64,000 nucleotides of DNA from Cryptomeria japonica (taxonomy: Eukaryota > Streptophyta > Pinopsida > Cupressales > Cupressaceae): positions 365,747,667-365,811,666 of the forward strand of contig NC_081415.1 in assembly GCF_030272615.1 (NCBI RefSeq). Direction: 5' to 3'. Shown one piece after another: positions 23,268 to 35,956 of the stretch. The first letter of the stretch is position 1. The number at the start of each line of letters is the position of its first letter. The translations under genes were made by a program, and so were the position numbers. The notes beneath the pieces were generated by a model. It was given only the letters and a program-made list of their open reading frames with translations. It was not told the DNA's origin and ran no database searches.

Positions 23268-25653
23268 TGCAATATTCCCCTTAATTTATTCCGATTTTTT
23301 TCCACAATTACATTCAACACAACACTTGTTATGGTTAGGAAATGAAAACCAAATGTTTCTGAAAGTAACCCTTCACTTTCTGATCATCGAGAGACTAATC
23401 TGGGAGGGTGAGAGCAAATAGTGTCGAGGGGATCGTTAGATGCCAATAACTGAAAATGATTACAATCTTCGGGCGGCAAGCCAGCCCCTTCCGCTTATAC
23501 AGTGGGATAATGAAAACAATGCAATCTCTTGGCGGTAAACCAGCCAAGGACAAGCTAAAGAACTGAAGAATGCAATCACTCAACCGCTTGTTTAGCAGGA
23601 GGACTAGAAATGAAATTACAATCAACTCTACCGCTTATGCAACAGGAGGATAGTATTACAATATTCAAAAATAGGCAGCAAAGCCAACCTCTTCCACTTA
23701 TGCAGCGGGACTAAGAGCAATAATCCAATTAGATAGTTGTTAGTACTACCAACCAACTTTACAATGCACAATATGGATTACAATTTAAGGGAAATCACTA
23801 TTCCAAAGATAGGCGGCAAGGCCAGCCTCTTCCACTTATGCAGTAGGACAAGAAAGAACAATAGAAATTGTTGTTAGTACTACTACCAACATTACAATAT
23901 GAATCATAGCATATAAGAGTGATGAATCAAGTGCAATAACATGACCAACAACTACAAATGAAACCAAGTCCTTTTTCTTCACACCAATGGACTCCCACAC
24001 CCCAAAACCAACTCCAAACACCAAAAACTCTAATTCTGATATATTCCCAGCACGCTGAAAACACACAAACCACCAACACCAATTCCCATTAAAACACTCA
24101 CAACTCACCCAATTCTTAACCAAATAACACGAAACTGAAAGCAAATGATCACTAGGTGGTAGGCGATAATTCCTGGGACAACAAAACATGGCAAAACGAC
24201 CCCAATAATTATGCACGCATTCCAAAGCACTCAGCCACATGGTACGACTAGCTAAGGTACGATTTTGCAAAAATAAAATCCAAAACACCATTTTAAGCTC
24301 TATAAACTTGCAAAATGAATCGCCTAAACCATAAAGAAAGATAGATGAAAGACCCAGAACGAGGAGAATGACACACTGAGACCTGCTACCCAAAAACCAC
24401 TTCAGCACACTCCGCGACTGGCAACAAGAACACACTACAACACTCCCAAAAATCAGAAATCTAATATATAAATCTGCAACATTATCTTCAATCCACTCCT
24501 CTGAATGAAGAGCAGTCTCTGGCTCGACTAGCTGTTGTATTGCAAGCAAGAAATCAAGCTATGGCTAGGAGGTAAGCGTTCCCCGAAGCTTTCACTCTAC
24601 ATTTCAACAACATTTCATTATAAAAATTCTTCGATATCAAAACAAGAGGCCAACACTCTTATTTATAACTTTTTGGAGCCCCAAATTCAAATTCAACTCC
24701 CTCCAAATTGCTATGAAATGAAATGAAATGGCATTACACTTGGGCGTCCAAACCAAAATGCACATTCACTTCACATTATTTTGAAATTACATTTCATTTC
24801 TCCTTTCTCCAAATCGACCTTCTCATAGGGGCAAATATACTTTATAAAAATGACAATAAAATCATAATGTGGCATCCAAGGTAGATAAGTGAAATATATT
24901 ATAAAATTAACTTATTTCTCCATAAGGTGTCCATCTTGCCTTATTAATATTTCACTTTATGAAGTATTTTTCCTCAACAACAAATTGCCCAATATATTAT
25001 TAAGGAAATGACTTAGATATCAATATAACTTAAGAAGCAATCCCTTTCAAATAAATCGTCCAACCTTTGCCTTAAGTTATAATTTAATTTAAAACACCAT
25101 TTTCATCAAATACTGAACCTACCAAAACAAGCTCCAAGGATATGGGGAAACAAGTTGAGAGAATTGCCCTACCAGAAATAGTCACTGAACTGAGCTGAAG
25201 AACCCTTGCCAAGAATAGCACCAAAAAATGCTTGGAAGACCAACTGCTCAAACTGACCTATCGGAAATAGCCATCTGAATAGGCCTGCTGACATCCTGCT
25301 AAAAATAGAACTGCTAAAAATAGTACTTACTAAAAATAGCATATTGCTAAAAATAGTAAGTGTTTCCAAAGTGATTTTAACCACATTTTGAATAGCCGTT
25401 GCACTTACTAAATATAGTAAGTCCGGGAAAAGGCACCCAATGCAGATGCATGTTGAACCATCTTGAAGCTCTCTGAAAATCCAGAAGGAATCGAGAATCC
25501 AAATTGTCAAACTCCCACATACACCCCTTGAAAACACCAAAGAATCCTCCTAGAAAATAGGAAACCCTAATTTCTGCTCCCGACTAGCCTAATGGCCTCC
25601 AAAATAGGCTAACGGATAACTGAACTAAACACTGCGGAGAAGGGGACATTACA
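23268..25653 (-). mobile_element. Solo LTR, 2.39 kb, minus strand, inside copia gag
   Basis: Starts TGCAATATTCCCCTT and ends AAGGGGACATTACA, a 14-15 bp terminal inverted repeat of the TGTAATGTCCC type. The TSD is GCCTT (23263-23267) against GACTT (25654-25658), one mismatch. Joining the flanks restores the copia gag reading order GGVG / LEEGQSSK. A minus-strand TATA-like TTATAAATAAGAG near 24660 supports the strand. A minus-strand ORF of 237 codons (23836-24549) is hydrophobic and without family features. Confidence 0.8.
23455..23855 (-). repeat. Irregular array of GGCGGCAAGCCAGCC...CTTATGCAG units
   Basis: About five degenerate copies of a 40-bp unit (near 23472, 23529, 23626, 23672 and 23811) with variable spacers; ATAGTTGTTAGTACTACCAAC-like text accompanies two of them. 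Located towards the U5 end of the minus-strand solo LTR. Confidence 0.65.
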
Positions 25654-25658
25654 GACTT

Positions 25659-26094
25659 GAAGAAGGTCAAAGCTCTAAGTCTTCAAAAGAAGAACAACAG
25701 ACTCTTAATGGTGATAGCTCAATGTTTTCTTCAACAAAAATCAGAAATAATAGTTTCAAGCAGCCTTCCAGTACTAGACAATCACTCTTAACCAGGTTTA
25801 ATCATTCTTTCTTTAATGGTTACTGTTATGCTTGTAATTACTTTGGACACAAAGCAGTAAATTGTAGAATGTTTTTTAGAAATGATTTCAGATTTATGAA
25901 TCAAAACTCCTTTGCCCTTTTGAGGAGCTATAATTTTGTTTGTTACAAATGTAATAATATTGGACATAGTGCAACGTTTTGTCAAAATGGCAGGGCAGAT
26001 TTCTCAAAGAAAGATGTTAAGAAAAATGCTAACGAAATCAGAGTGTGGAAGGAAGAAAGAAAAAGAGGTTGAAACAAAGTCTCTGATTGTGCAA
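25659..26094 (+). pseudogene. Ty1-copia gag, second part with two CCHC knuckles
   Basis: Resumes as LEEGQSSKSSKEEQQ and carries two zinc knuckles, CYACNYFGHKAVNC (about 25828-25869) and CYKCNNIGHSATFC (about 25939-25980). A frameshift near 26040-26070 leads into protease. It is the continuation of the frame that stops at 23262. Confidence 0.88.
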
Positions 26095-27259
26095 ACAACT
26101 CTTCTTGCACAAAATGAGAGAGATATTTGGTTCTTGGATAGTGGCTGCTCCAGACACATGACAGGAGCTGAGAGTAAGTTCTTGACTCTCAAGAAATCCA
26201 ATGGTGGCAAGATAAGGTTTGTGGAAATTCGTCTACAAGGGTAGCTCGAAAAGGTACTCTTATGTTGAATGATGGAAAAACTATAGTTGAGAATGTGTTG
26301 TTTGTAGAAGACTTAAAACACAATTTGCCCAGTGTTATTTAGTTGTGTGATTAGGGACATAGCTTAACTTTCAGTTTTGATTGTTGCAAAATTAGTAAAG
26401 ATGGTGTTCATATTGTTGATGCAAGTAGGGCAGTGAACAATTTATATATTCTTGATGATATTAGAATGAAACTTGTTGTTTGAGTCCACTTGATGAATCT
26501 TGGTTGTGGCACAAAAGATTTGAACGTATAAATTTTGATAATCTTATTCAAATCAGCAAGAAGGGAGTTGTTAGAGATTTGCCTAAACTCACTAAACCAT
26601 CTGACACTATGTGCAAGGATTGTCAATTGGGCAAAGAAACTCTTAGGAGTTTCAAATCAAAGGAGTACTCAAGCACGATGCCTTTAGAGCTAATACACAC
26701 TGATTGGTGTGGTTCTACAAGAACAACAAGTATGCAAAGTGCGAGATACTTTATGCTTTTAATTGATGACTACTCATGTATGACTTAGGTGGCTTTTTTG
26801 AAGGAAAAATCAGAAGCATTAGAGAAGTTCAAAGCTTTTAAAACTTTGGTTGAAAATGAGAAAGATCTGAAAATTAAGTGTCTACGATCAAACAATGGAG
26901 GTGAGTTTACCTTAAATGATTTTGTGAGCTTTTGTGAAGTGTGGTATCAAAAGACAATATTCAGCTGCTAGGACCACCTCAACAAAATGGGGTGGTTGAA
27001 AGGAAGAACAAATCAGTTCAAGAGATGGCAAGAAGTATGATGAATGAATCGAAGGTAAGTGATTATTTTTGGAAGGAGGCAGTCCATACAGCTGTCTACA
27101 TTCAGAATAGAGGTTTGATTAGAGCTAAGCACAACAAGTCACCATATGAATTGTGGAATGGTAAGACAACATCAATTAAGCATTTTAAAATCTTTGGCAG
27201 CCCTTGTTATATTAAGAGAGATGAGGATAACTTAGGCAAATTTGATCCTAGAGTTGGTG
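26095..27259 (+). pseudogene. Ty1-copia protease and integrase
   Basis: Protease motif WFLDSGCSRHMTG (26130-26168; the DSG is the active site) is followed by a frame break near 26235. GAG-pre-integrase: ESWLWHKRFERINFDNL and CKDCQLGKE (26500-26640). The integrase catalytic residues are visible in HTDWCG (26698), LIDDYS (26760) and NNGGEFT (26892), then PPQQNGVVERKN and SPYELWNGK. Stops (TAG at 26787 and 26969) and frameshifts break it. It is cut at FDPRVG by the 27260 element, and the next residues appear at 50151. Confidence 0.9.
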
Positions 27260-28111
27260 TGTAATGTCCCCTTTTCTTTGAGTGATAATTAATTAATTAA
27301 ATGTCAAATAGTCCCAAGTCCTATGGGATTATTTAAATTTAATTAATTAGCAACTGGACATACTTTATTTTATAAAGTAACTTTATAATAATGTCAATGA
27401 CAAATTATAAAGTAAAGTCACTTTTTGGGGAAAAGTAAATTGAAAGAAAAGTAAAATAAAGTATTACTTTCCAAAAGGAAAAGTACTATAAAAGGAGGAA
27501 AAAGTGCAATGAGGATTCATTCTTGAGTTGTCATTTTCAAAGAAACCTTTCCTTGAGAGCTAGAGAGCTTTAGCTATTTGGACGGAAATCAGCCCACTTG
27601 GTGAATTCATCTCAGAATTCATAGTTGTGCTTCATTATTCAATTTGGAGATATCTGTGGAGTTTTAGAGTTATATCTTTGCAGATTGAAATGTTACTGGA
27701 AAGGTTTTGAGCATCATTCTATTTCTTTCTGGTATGTACAAACCTATTGATAGGTCTGATGTGTAATGACAGATTTCTGAGTTGTATTTGTGCATGTTTG
27801 GCCTATGTATTTGGATGTAATTGCATGTTCAAAATTTCTGATTTGTAGCAATAGACTGAATAATCCTGAAATTTGTTCCATATACATGTTTGCATTTTTT
27901 ATGCCATGTATGGTTGTATGAGTTCTTGATTGAAGATATTATCACAAGGGATCATTATTGGTATATGTGTTTGTTGTCCACATTTGCTGCAACCAAAAGT
28001 ATAAATCAAAATTCTATGGTATGGAACAAAAAACCAAAATGCAGAGAATTACGGCAGAATTCAAGAAATTATTTTCAGAATTATAGTGCATATCCTGTTT
28101 GAGATATTACA
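27260..28111 (+). repeat. 5' LTR (852 bp)
   Basis: Starts TGTAATGTCCCC and ends GATATTACA. It has a TATA-like ACTATAAAAGGAGG near 27484-27497. Nearly collinear with 49275-50145, with scattered substitutions and small indels. Confidence 0.95.
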
Positions 28112-28112
28112 G

Positions 28113-28124
28113 TGGTATCAGAGC
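28113..28124 (+). other. Primer binding site (initiator Met type)
   Basis: TGGTATCAGAGC one base after the 5' LTR. Confidence 0.93.
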
Positions 28125-28184
28125 TGGTGATCTTGCCAACCTGTTGGAGTTTCAGCGTTGCATGCCAATTTGGTGAATACCTAG

Positions 28185-28520
28185 ATTAGTGCATGTCAAT
28201 TTGGTGAACTTGCATGTCAGTTTGGAAACTACCCAAATCTTGCATGTCAATTTAGTGAACTTGCATGTCAGTTTGGAAACTACCCAAATCTTGCATGTCA
28301 ATTTAGTGAACTTGCATGTTAATTTTGGCGACTACCCAGATCTTGCATGTCACTTTGGCAACTGCCTAGATAGTTGCATGTTGATTTTGATTGTTGCATG
28401 CTGCTTCTAATCAGTTGCATATCATAATTTATGGTTGCAAGTTGCTTTTAATCAGCTGCATGTCAAAGATTATGGTTGCATGTTGCTTCTAGTCAGTTGC
28501 ATGTCAGTTTGAAATCAGTT
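28185..28520 (+). repeat. Tandem GCATGTCAATTTGGTGAAC-type repeat after the PBS
   Basis: Units of about 50 bp built from TTGCATGTCAATTTAGTGAA and TTGCATGTCAGTTTGGAAAC, repeated about three times closely and then in looser form (GTTGCATGTTGCTTCT). It creates an open frame with repeated HVNLVNLHVSLETTQ that is more likely repeat-driven than a protein. Confidence 0.75.
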
Positions 28521-28560
28521 GTTTCAGCCACATAAAACAAGTTTATAAAAGGTCACAACA

Positions 28561-29331
28561 ATGGGTAGAATTATAGATGGAAGATTGCCACCTACTTTCC
28601 TTCTGAAATCAACGTCACATACAGTAGGTGTAAAAAAAGTTACAACAATGGATAAAGGCGGTACAAGTTCATCAAGGAAGGATAGAAGGGATAGTATAAG
28701 TCCACAAAGAAATGATCAACATATGGATGACCTTATGAATGGTATGAATGACTTCTTTCAAGAATTTCAAAAATATCAATCAAATATGTTATTATTGTTT
28801 GCGAAATTGCTTTTGGAGGAAGAAGCTAAGAAGATGGATAAGAGGCATAACAACGATGAACACATTGAAGTCACTAAAGATGAGCATATAGATCATTCCA
28901 ATGCTGAGAATTCACTCGAAGAAGAGGCACATGAAACTTGTGAAAGTTATCGTAATGCTGCTGAAAGGGAGGAAGCAAATTCTGATTTAGTTATGCATAA
29001 AAGCAGCTTTACATTAATTTTCCAAGAACCGTTGCTTGAACATGCATTTACAAATGTGGATGTTGTGACTAATAAGGATGACAAACTAGTAGCCATGGGT
29101 ACAAATTCAGATTTAAGCAATGTTGAAAGAGACATTGTTCATACATATGAAGGTTTTGTGGATCAAAAACTTCGAACACAACATGATTTGAATGATCAAT
29201 CTATGGTTGAGGAAGAATATGTGGAAGAGTGTGTGGAAAAGAACATTATTTCAGATTGGAAAGACCTAACCCATCACGAAGAACTCAAGGAATCCACCTA
29301 TGTTTCAGTGGTGCAGGAGCACCACCTATGA
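28561..29331 (+). CDS. 256-aa protein of unknown function in the non-autonomous LTR element
   Basis: Intact frame from ATG 28561 to the TGA ending at 29331. It opens MGRIIDGRLPPTFLLKSTSH; an internal Met (28649) begins a Ser/Lys/Arg-rich segment. Next comes a hydrophobic-heptad stretch (MNGMNDFFQEFQKYQSNMLL), then a long acidic part rich in Glu, Asp and His. No zinc knuckle or catalytic motif. Its place after the PBS and tandem repeat is where gag would be, so a Gag-like or accessory role is possible but unsupported. Unusually for this window, it has no internal stop. Confidence 0.5.
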   Translation: MGRIIDGRLPPTFLLKSTSHTVGVKKVTTMDKGGTSSSRKDRRDSISPQRNDQHMDDLMNGMNDFFQEFQKYQSNMLLLFAKLLLEEEAKKMDKRHNNDEHIEVTKDEHIDHSNAENSLEEEAHETCESYRNAAEREEANSDLVMHKSSFTLIFQEPLLEHAFTNVDVVTNKDDKLVAMGTNSDLSNVERDIVHTYEGFVDQKLRTQHDLNDQSMVEEEYVEECVEKNIISDWKDLTHHEELKESTYVSVVQEHHL

Positions 29332-31229
29332 AGGAATGAACCAAAGACAAGATGATTTTCTGTTAGTCTAAAATGAATGTAATAAGACCCTATGGGTCCT
29401 TTTTGTCATTCAGTGTCTTAGGAGTGTGACAAGTTTTGTCCATGTATGGGTCAAATTGTCACATAGGGTCTTGTAGAGCAAATTGAGTCAATAAGGGTCA
29501 CAATGGTCTAAATTGAGGGATCAAGTGGCCAAAGGTCTATTTGAGTCATTTTTTATGTTTTAGAATAGAATGTAATCATCTTGAGGGACAATGATAGTCA
29601 GGAGTCTAAGTTGGTTGAACAATGCAAAAAATGTCATATTGTCAATTTGTTGTAATGACAATTTTGCACTTTTGTGAGTTGTGATTCTCCAACGGTCAGT
29701 TCATTTGAAAAATGGGTGGAGGTGGTTGTGGTCGTTTGGGAGACACCTTTAAAGGCCCCAAACACCGAAGGATGTAAGGTTGTTGATTTAGAAGGAAATT
29801 GAAGCATCAAAACGGTTGGAAAACTAATAAAACTGTCTAATTTCTGTTGATTTCATATTGAAGGTGGATTGGCAAGAATGCTCATCACATAGATCCTGAA
29901 ACTAGATTGTTTTACCTTTATTTTGCATTTGGTGTGAAGTCTTGAAGTGATCGCTGCCCCATTCTACAAGTAAATCCCTACCGGGTAGCCTAAAACCCTC
30001 AAACCCCTAGGGTTTGACTGTAATAATGTGTTTTGGCCTATCAATCCTTAATTGAACACTCTGCCATTATAGGAGATGATAGGCCACTGTATCATATGTC
30101 ATTTTCAAAAGCCATTAAGAGGATACAATAGGGCAAAGAGGATGAAGAACTAACCCTAGGACTGGCATCTCTATGTGACAGGCCGGTTTTATGAGTGTAG
30201 TGCGTGAGAATTGAGTGGTAGAGCACTGGAAAGGGGTTTGAATGTGGTAGAAGAGTATTTTGGAGGTTGACATAACATTTCATGGTCAGTGGTAGTCATC
30301 AATTAGGAGAACCAAACAAGTTTGTGGAGAGTGTTTAGTCAAGTAGGCCTAATAACCCTATTAGGTTTGTTGGTGCAGTATAGGTTGGGATATCTGCAAG
30401 TTGGTCTAGAACCTGAAAGTGAGATATTGTTGAGAACTCCCAAAAGGGTGTCTAAAAATATAATTTGTTTGCCTAGATCCTCAGGATGCCAAAAGTTATC
30501 ACCCGATTCCTTCAAATGGAGGCCTAATTGCAATTAGGTTTGTTTGTGGGCAAGTGAGTCAAAATTGATGATACAGAGAGTCTAGACCATGAAATCCTAT
30601 TTCATTTGCATTACGATGTTGTGAGAACACCCCTCCAAGGGTTGTTGTATTTAATTGGTCAAGTGGGCCATTCAAACCCCTAAAGCCTAATAGTAGCCCA
30701 CTCATGTATGCTAGGGTGTGTGTAGTCACACAAGACTAGTGAGTGTCTGTTGTTTGAGAAGGGGTATATTGGAGCCTTTGAGTCTCCCAAGGTGTTGTTA
30801 AGTGTCATTCAACCATTGTTTCACTTGGTGTTGTGTAGGACCCTTTGGTAGGAGGGTTTTGGTTAAATTTGTGAGCCTTAGAGGTTGATTGGTTCAAGGT
30901 TTTCCTTTCAATCTGTTTCCTCCTCATCATTCAACATCACACCATCATGAGTCTTGGGTGGGGCATAAGGCATGAAAAGAGGAATTTTGAGAAGAAGAGG
31001 TCAAGGAGGTAACTGATTTTGAGAAGCATGACTTTGAATGCAAATCAAGAAAACAATTCTCTAAGGCAGCCACACCTGTGGGGCAACTTTCACATGAAGA
31101 TGCAAATTTCAGTCATCAGATAGGTGCTACAACTTTTGAATCAATCAACAATGAGGTACATAAGGAGCTCGTAGATCTAAGCTACTTGCAAGGTATGCAG
31201 CCTTTAGTAAGTTTGATATTCCTTGTTTT
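29332..31229 (+). other. Internal region of the LTR element, no clear gene
   Basis: Contains short fragments in several frames. The last 250 bp (30980-31229) is open and Lys/Glu/Gln-rich and leads to the hAT insertion point. Beyond the hAT the frame text continues at 48369. No retroelement motifs were found. Confidence 0.5.
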
Positions 31230-31249
31230 GTACACATCAAAGTTTTAAT

Positions 31250-31320
31250 ACTCGGACTCGCCACGGACTCGGCAAACCAAAAATTTGGACTCGGACTCGG
31301 ACTCGTGAAAGACTCTGCAA
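31250..31320. repeat. hAT left subterminal GACTCG repeats
   Basis: About seven GACTCG or GACTCT words in 70 bp, just inside the TIR. hAT transposases bind short subterminal repeats, so these are likely binding sites (inference). Confidence 0.75.
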
Positions 31321-32732
31321 AAAAAAAACCGTAGTTTTACAAAAAAAAAAAAGAAGAAATTAATGCATTTAGAGAACATAAGAGCCATAATTGAAACATT
31401 ACACATGTCATATGATCTACAAACACGCAATATTTGAAATTTCATCATTCATACTCATAGTTTCAACTCTAAATGTATAATAGCAGCATAAGTTTATAAA
31501 TGTTCACAAAATTACATATAATGATATCTCCAACTCCAAATGTGAAAAACAACAATGAACAAGCCAAAGAGAAGACTACATCTTCCTCTTTGTATTTCTC
31601 CTAATATAGCTCATTTTTTTAGGCCTTGAGCTAGAGTAGCAGTGGGTGTTGTGGTATCTAAATGGTGAGATGATTCTTCTTCAAAGTCAAAGTCCTCATC
31701 CTCGTCCTCATCTTCATCCTCCATTTCATCCAATCTTGCTCCTTCTGCATCTTTCGCTGCTCTATCTATTTCTGCAATTTCTTATTCGGTAAGGAGGACA
31801 TTGTCACCATCATTTTGTTCATTCACGGTCCAATCACCATATGGATCAATTTCATCCAAGTCAATGGCCTCATGTGAAACACCCTCCCCACCTGTCTAAC
31901 TTGAAGGCGAAGGTTGTACCGAACGAAGACTAGAGCATTGAGCCGTTTGTGTGTCAATCTATTTCTCTTCTTTGTGTGAATGCTCTCAAATACACTCCAG
32001 TTTCGTTCACACCTAGAAGAATTGCATGGTTGAGACAAAACACGAACGACTATCTTTTGAAGATTAGGTGTGCCAGCACCATAATTCTCCCACTATAAAT
32101 CTACAAAAAACATTTAGAAATAATTGAATTGAGAAAAAAATGTAACAATCAAGTTTGTAGTTTTTTTCTTGCAGTATTGAACTAAGTTACTAAATTTTTT
32201 ACCTGGTTGTTGTTTTCCTCTCCTATCAATTGCTAGTTGTGATGAGAAAAGTCTCCCCTTTGCACTCTTGTAGATCTTGAACAATGAACATTTCCAAATT
32301 CATAAATAGATAGTCTAAGTGTCAAACTCAAATTCAATAATGAACATTTCCGAATTCATAAATAAAGATAGAGCAATTGCAAATATCAAATCTCACCTCC
32401 AACTCATCAAGAACCTTGTCTCTCAACTCAGGATTAGGTGCCATGTTATCAATGCATGCAATAACACCTGCCATGACCTCCTCATCAGCCCTAAATGAAT
32501 CAAAGAAGTAGAATTTCGGGTTCAAAAAGTAGGCGAAGGCATGTATCGGTCGGTGGAGTTGGTTTGTCCACCTACGATCAATGATGCGCCAAAGGATTTC
32601 ACATTTTCTTGTATTTCCACGATAGTAATGTGAAATGGCCTCTTTGGCCCTATCCATGGCCTCATAAATGAAACCCCTTGGCATGCCCTCACCATCCACC
32701 ATACGAAGAACCCTTACCAAAGGTTCTGTCAC

Positions 32733-32840
32733 CTAAAAAAATGAAAACAAATTTTAAATTAGTACAAAATTAACCCCTAAAAAATAAAATCAGCAAATAG
32801 ACAAGATTGTATAAAGTTTACTTTTGTGTTTGTTACTTAC
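32733..32840 (-). other. Intron in the hAT transposase gene
   Basis: Minus-strand GTAAGT donor after GGAGTTGACTATG and TTTTTTTAG acceptor before GTGACAGAACC; 108 bp. The frame is closed inside it and open on both sides. Confidence 0.75.
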
Positions 32841-33313
32841 CATAGTCAACTCCTCTCCACTTTTGGTGAACCCTTCATCAAAAACAATGCTCACAATCTT
32901 CTCTGTTTCAGGTCTTTCGAAAAATGCAGACCCCAACCAAGCATCAGACACAAACATCTGCTTAAGATGAGGAATGGCACTAAGAATGCTTTGCAAAGTG
33001 ATGAAGTGGCTAGCAAATCATGTCACTCCAGGTCGCACAAGGTCCTTGCCATTTGTGTGTTTTCTCATCAAAGCAAGCACCCAAGTATGGTTGTAGATGA
33101 ATTTGGTGAAACTTTTTGAATCTTCAACCACCTTTTTCACCCATCCAATCTTCCCAATGTCCTTTAGCATCAAGTCCAAGCAATGTGCATCACAAGGACT
33201 CCATGTAATCATAGGATGCCTCTCCATAAGCATTCTACCTGCAGATACATATGCAGCTGCATTGTCCATGATAATTTGGACAACATTCTTGTTGTGACCT
33301 TTTTCACACATCG

Positions 33314-33331
33314 CCCCATTTGCAAATGGGG
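33314..33331. repeat. Perfect 18-bp palindrome near the unit terminus
   Basis: CCCCATTTGCAAATGGGG, 24 bp inside the terminus. Slightly worn versions occur at the same place in three sister units (about 18914, 20516 and 55532). Confidence 0.9.
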
Positions 33332-33944
33332 ACCCTCTCTTTTCCTGCTTTCTAGGGTTTTTGTTAGTAGCTTGTGGCCTTCTACTTCAGTTTTGTCAAG
33401 CCTCGCTCAGTTTTGAACAGTTTGAGTCCTAAGGATTGAAAGTTAGTTTTTGCAAACCATGTGATTCCAAAGTATGAACACCACCAAAGTGCTTAGAAAG
33501 GCCAAAGGATGAAGATCGCAATTGATTTGGACAAATTTGGACAACTTTCTATTTTTTGAAAGTTTGCTTTTTTGCTTTTTCCTATTTTTCAGCAAGTTTC
33601 GTTTTTGGCATTTTTAGCCCGATCCCCGATATGGCTATTTTTAGAAAGTTTTTCCTATTTTTTTAGGGATATCTGCTTTTTGCTTTTTCGGGATGGGAAT
33701 CTAGGGTTTGCACTAGCACCACTGACCTGCTTCGACCAGGACCCAAAATTTCCAATTTTTGACCTAAAAAAGCCAGTTCCCTACATTTTAGGGGTCATAT
33801 TGCTTCAGAGGGTTTGCCTAAGTATGTATTTCAAATTTCAAGTTAATTTGGTTTAAATGTGAAAATTTGAAATTTTCCAAATTTTTTCTAAGTATGGCTA
33901 ATGGATAGGGTTGAGGGTCATGACAGGTGTTCAGAAAGTCTGCC

Positions 33945-34990
33945 CAAGCAAAGGTCCGCTATGTTGGGGAGATGATCAAGATTCGCCATGATTGGAAGAA
34001 ATCAAAAGTCCGCCATGATGAAGGGAAACCAAAAGTCCGCCATGTATCAGAGAAGCCAAGAAGAGGGAGCTTAAAACTCTGCCCTCCTTGATGTCCTTCC
34101 TAAACTCCGCTCAAGGAAATAGATGCAACGATGAAGACCTCCAAAAGTCCGCCATGTGGGAGCCTTCTTAAAACTCCGCCATGCCTTGTGGAGTGGGAAA
34201 AGTCCGCCATGTTGAACACTTAAAACTCCGCCCTATGGTTTAGGTAGGGCCCCCTTCAAAGTCCGCCATATAGAGAGATGCTTGAAGTTCGCCCAAGAAA
34301 AGAGGTCATAAAACTCCGCCCAAAATGGAGGGACCATCAAAGTCCGCCCCATGCCTTGAGGAGCTAATCCAAAACTCCACCCTTGGTGATAGACCAAAGT
34401 CCGCCCTCCATGATGCCTTAAAAAGTCCGCCTTGGTCGCCATAACTCCGCCCATGTTGAGTGTAGGAGGTGTTCAAAAGGTCCGCTCAACCATGACCAAG
34501 CTAGAGAGGTGTCCAAAGTCCGCCATATGTTGAGATCACTCCAAAGTCCGCCCTAGGAGATGCACCAAAAGTCCGCCCAAGGTGCTAAGCATGATGTTAA
34601 AGACCCTCTTAAAACTCCGCCCTATGCCTAGGAGATGCATCAAAAGTCAGCCCAAGTTTGATGGATAAGATGGTGGGGTCAAGAAAGTCCGCCCTCATGA
34701 GAAGTTGAAACCCAAGCAAAGTCCGCCCCCTTGGTGATAGATCAAAGTCCACCCTTGGAGATAGTTTCAAAAGTCCGCCATGTTTGATGAAGATAGCCAT
34801 GTCATAGCACTAAACTCCGCCCTCAAAGGGGACCCTCCTAAAGTCCGCCTTTAAGAGGGAGTTGGAAAAAGTCCGCCTTGGTGGAGGTAACATTCAAGTC
34901 CGCCCTATGCCTTAGGAGGAAGGCCGCTCATGAAGAGAGCCATAAAAAGTCCACCCAAACATGAAGATGAGCCTCCAAATGTCCTCCCAA
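33945..34990 (+). repeat. Array of AAAGTCCGCC / AAACTCCGCC motifs
   Basis: About 34 copies in 1.05 kb, all in one direction, with spacers of about 15-40 bp. Two variants (GTCC and CTCC) alternate irregularly; the bases after the motif are often ATG, CTA or TTGG. It lies between the terminus and the gag-like gene. Same word as at 17.6-18.3 and 19.4-19.9 kb, read on the unit's own strand. Confidence 0.92.
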
Positions 34991-35956
34991 ACATGAAAGT
35001 CAAACAAAGTCAATAAAATTTTGAGTGATGTCATCAACTCTTCCAAGAAAATCGAACTCTTAATCGAATTAGAAAGTTGAACAAAAAAAGAAATTTCAAA
35101 GATTATTAAATTAAAAAATCAAAATGGAAACTCAAAATTGAAATTGGAAAGAAGATATTTTGCAAAATCAAGAGGATTTTCGAACCGAGTTCTAAATTAG
35201 AAACTTTGGAAGACATTCTTTCATGAGCCTAGTTCGAATTAACCAACTGAAAACAAATTAGAAACTTGCATAATTGAAGGATTTTTGAACTAAAGAAGAT
35301 GACAACACTTTCCCAAAATGCGAGTTAGATTTAGAAATATGAGTTGGAGGATTTTGCGTGTTTCTAATTGGGAATTCAACTTTATTTTACAAATACTTCA
35401 TTTGTAACTTCATTTTTACACACCAAGAAGTTCGAAGTTCTTAAGGAGAGCATAGTAAAGGGTTGGCAGTTTGGAGTTCATCTGGAGGAAGTTTTGACAT
35501 TGCTGGTAGTTGGACGAACTTCGTAACGAAGGATTCACAGATTTTTGAAGTGAAATCAGCTGGTATAAGAAAGAATAGCTAATCCTTCTAAGTGTTCTAA
35601 AGAGTTTTCCAGCCTTACTTCAATCTATTCGAAGGTGAAATTGAACTTATGATGCAGATTTGTGTATTTTCTGAGTATTTTCAGAGTTATGGAAAATGAT
35701 TTTTAGTGGATTTATTCGAATTTCTAGTAGAGGAAAATCATTTTTTTGACTAAGTATAAGAAAGTTTTCGAAGTTATAACACTTGGTGTTGATTTATGAT
35801 CACAATCATCCTTAGGATTGAAGAGTTGGCAAGTGAAAATCCAGTTTTTATGGCTAAGTATGAGAATAAAATGAAATTTTCAAACACTTCGCCACTCGCA
35901 GCCCCTATTTTCTTCAAATTCACGAATTAATTTATAACTTAAGCTTCATTGTTTAC

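Noticed and set aside
23836-24549. 237-codon minus-strand ORF in the solo LTR
   Set aside because: Very hydrophobic, Cys/Trp-rich, no family features, inside a solo LTR; likely chance.
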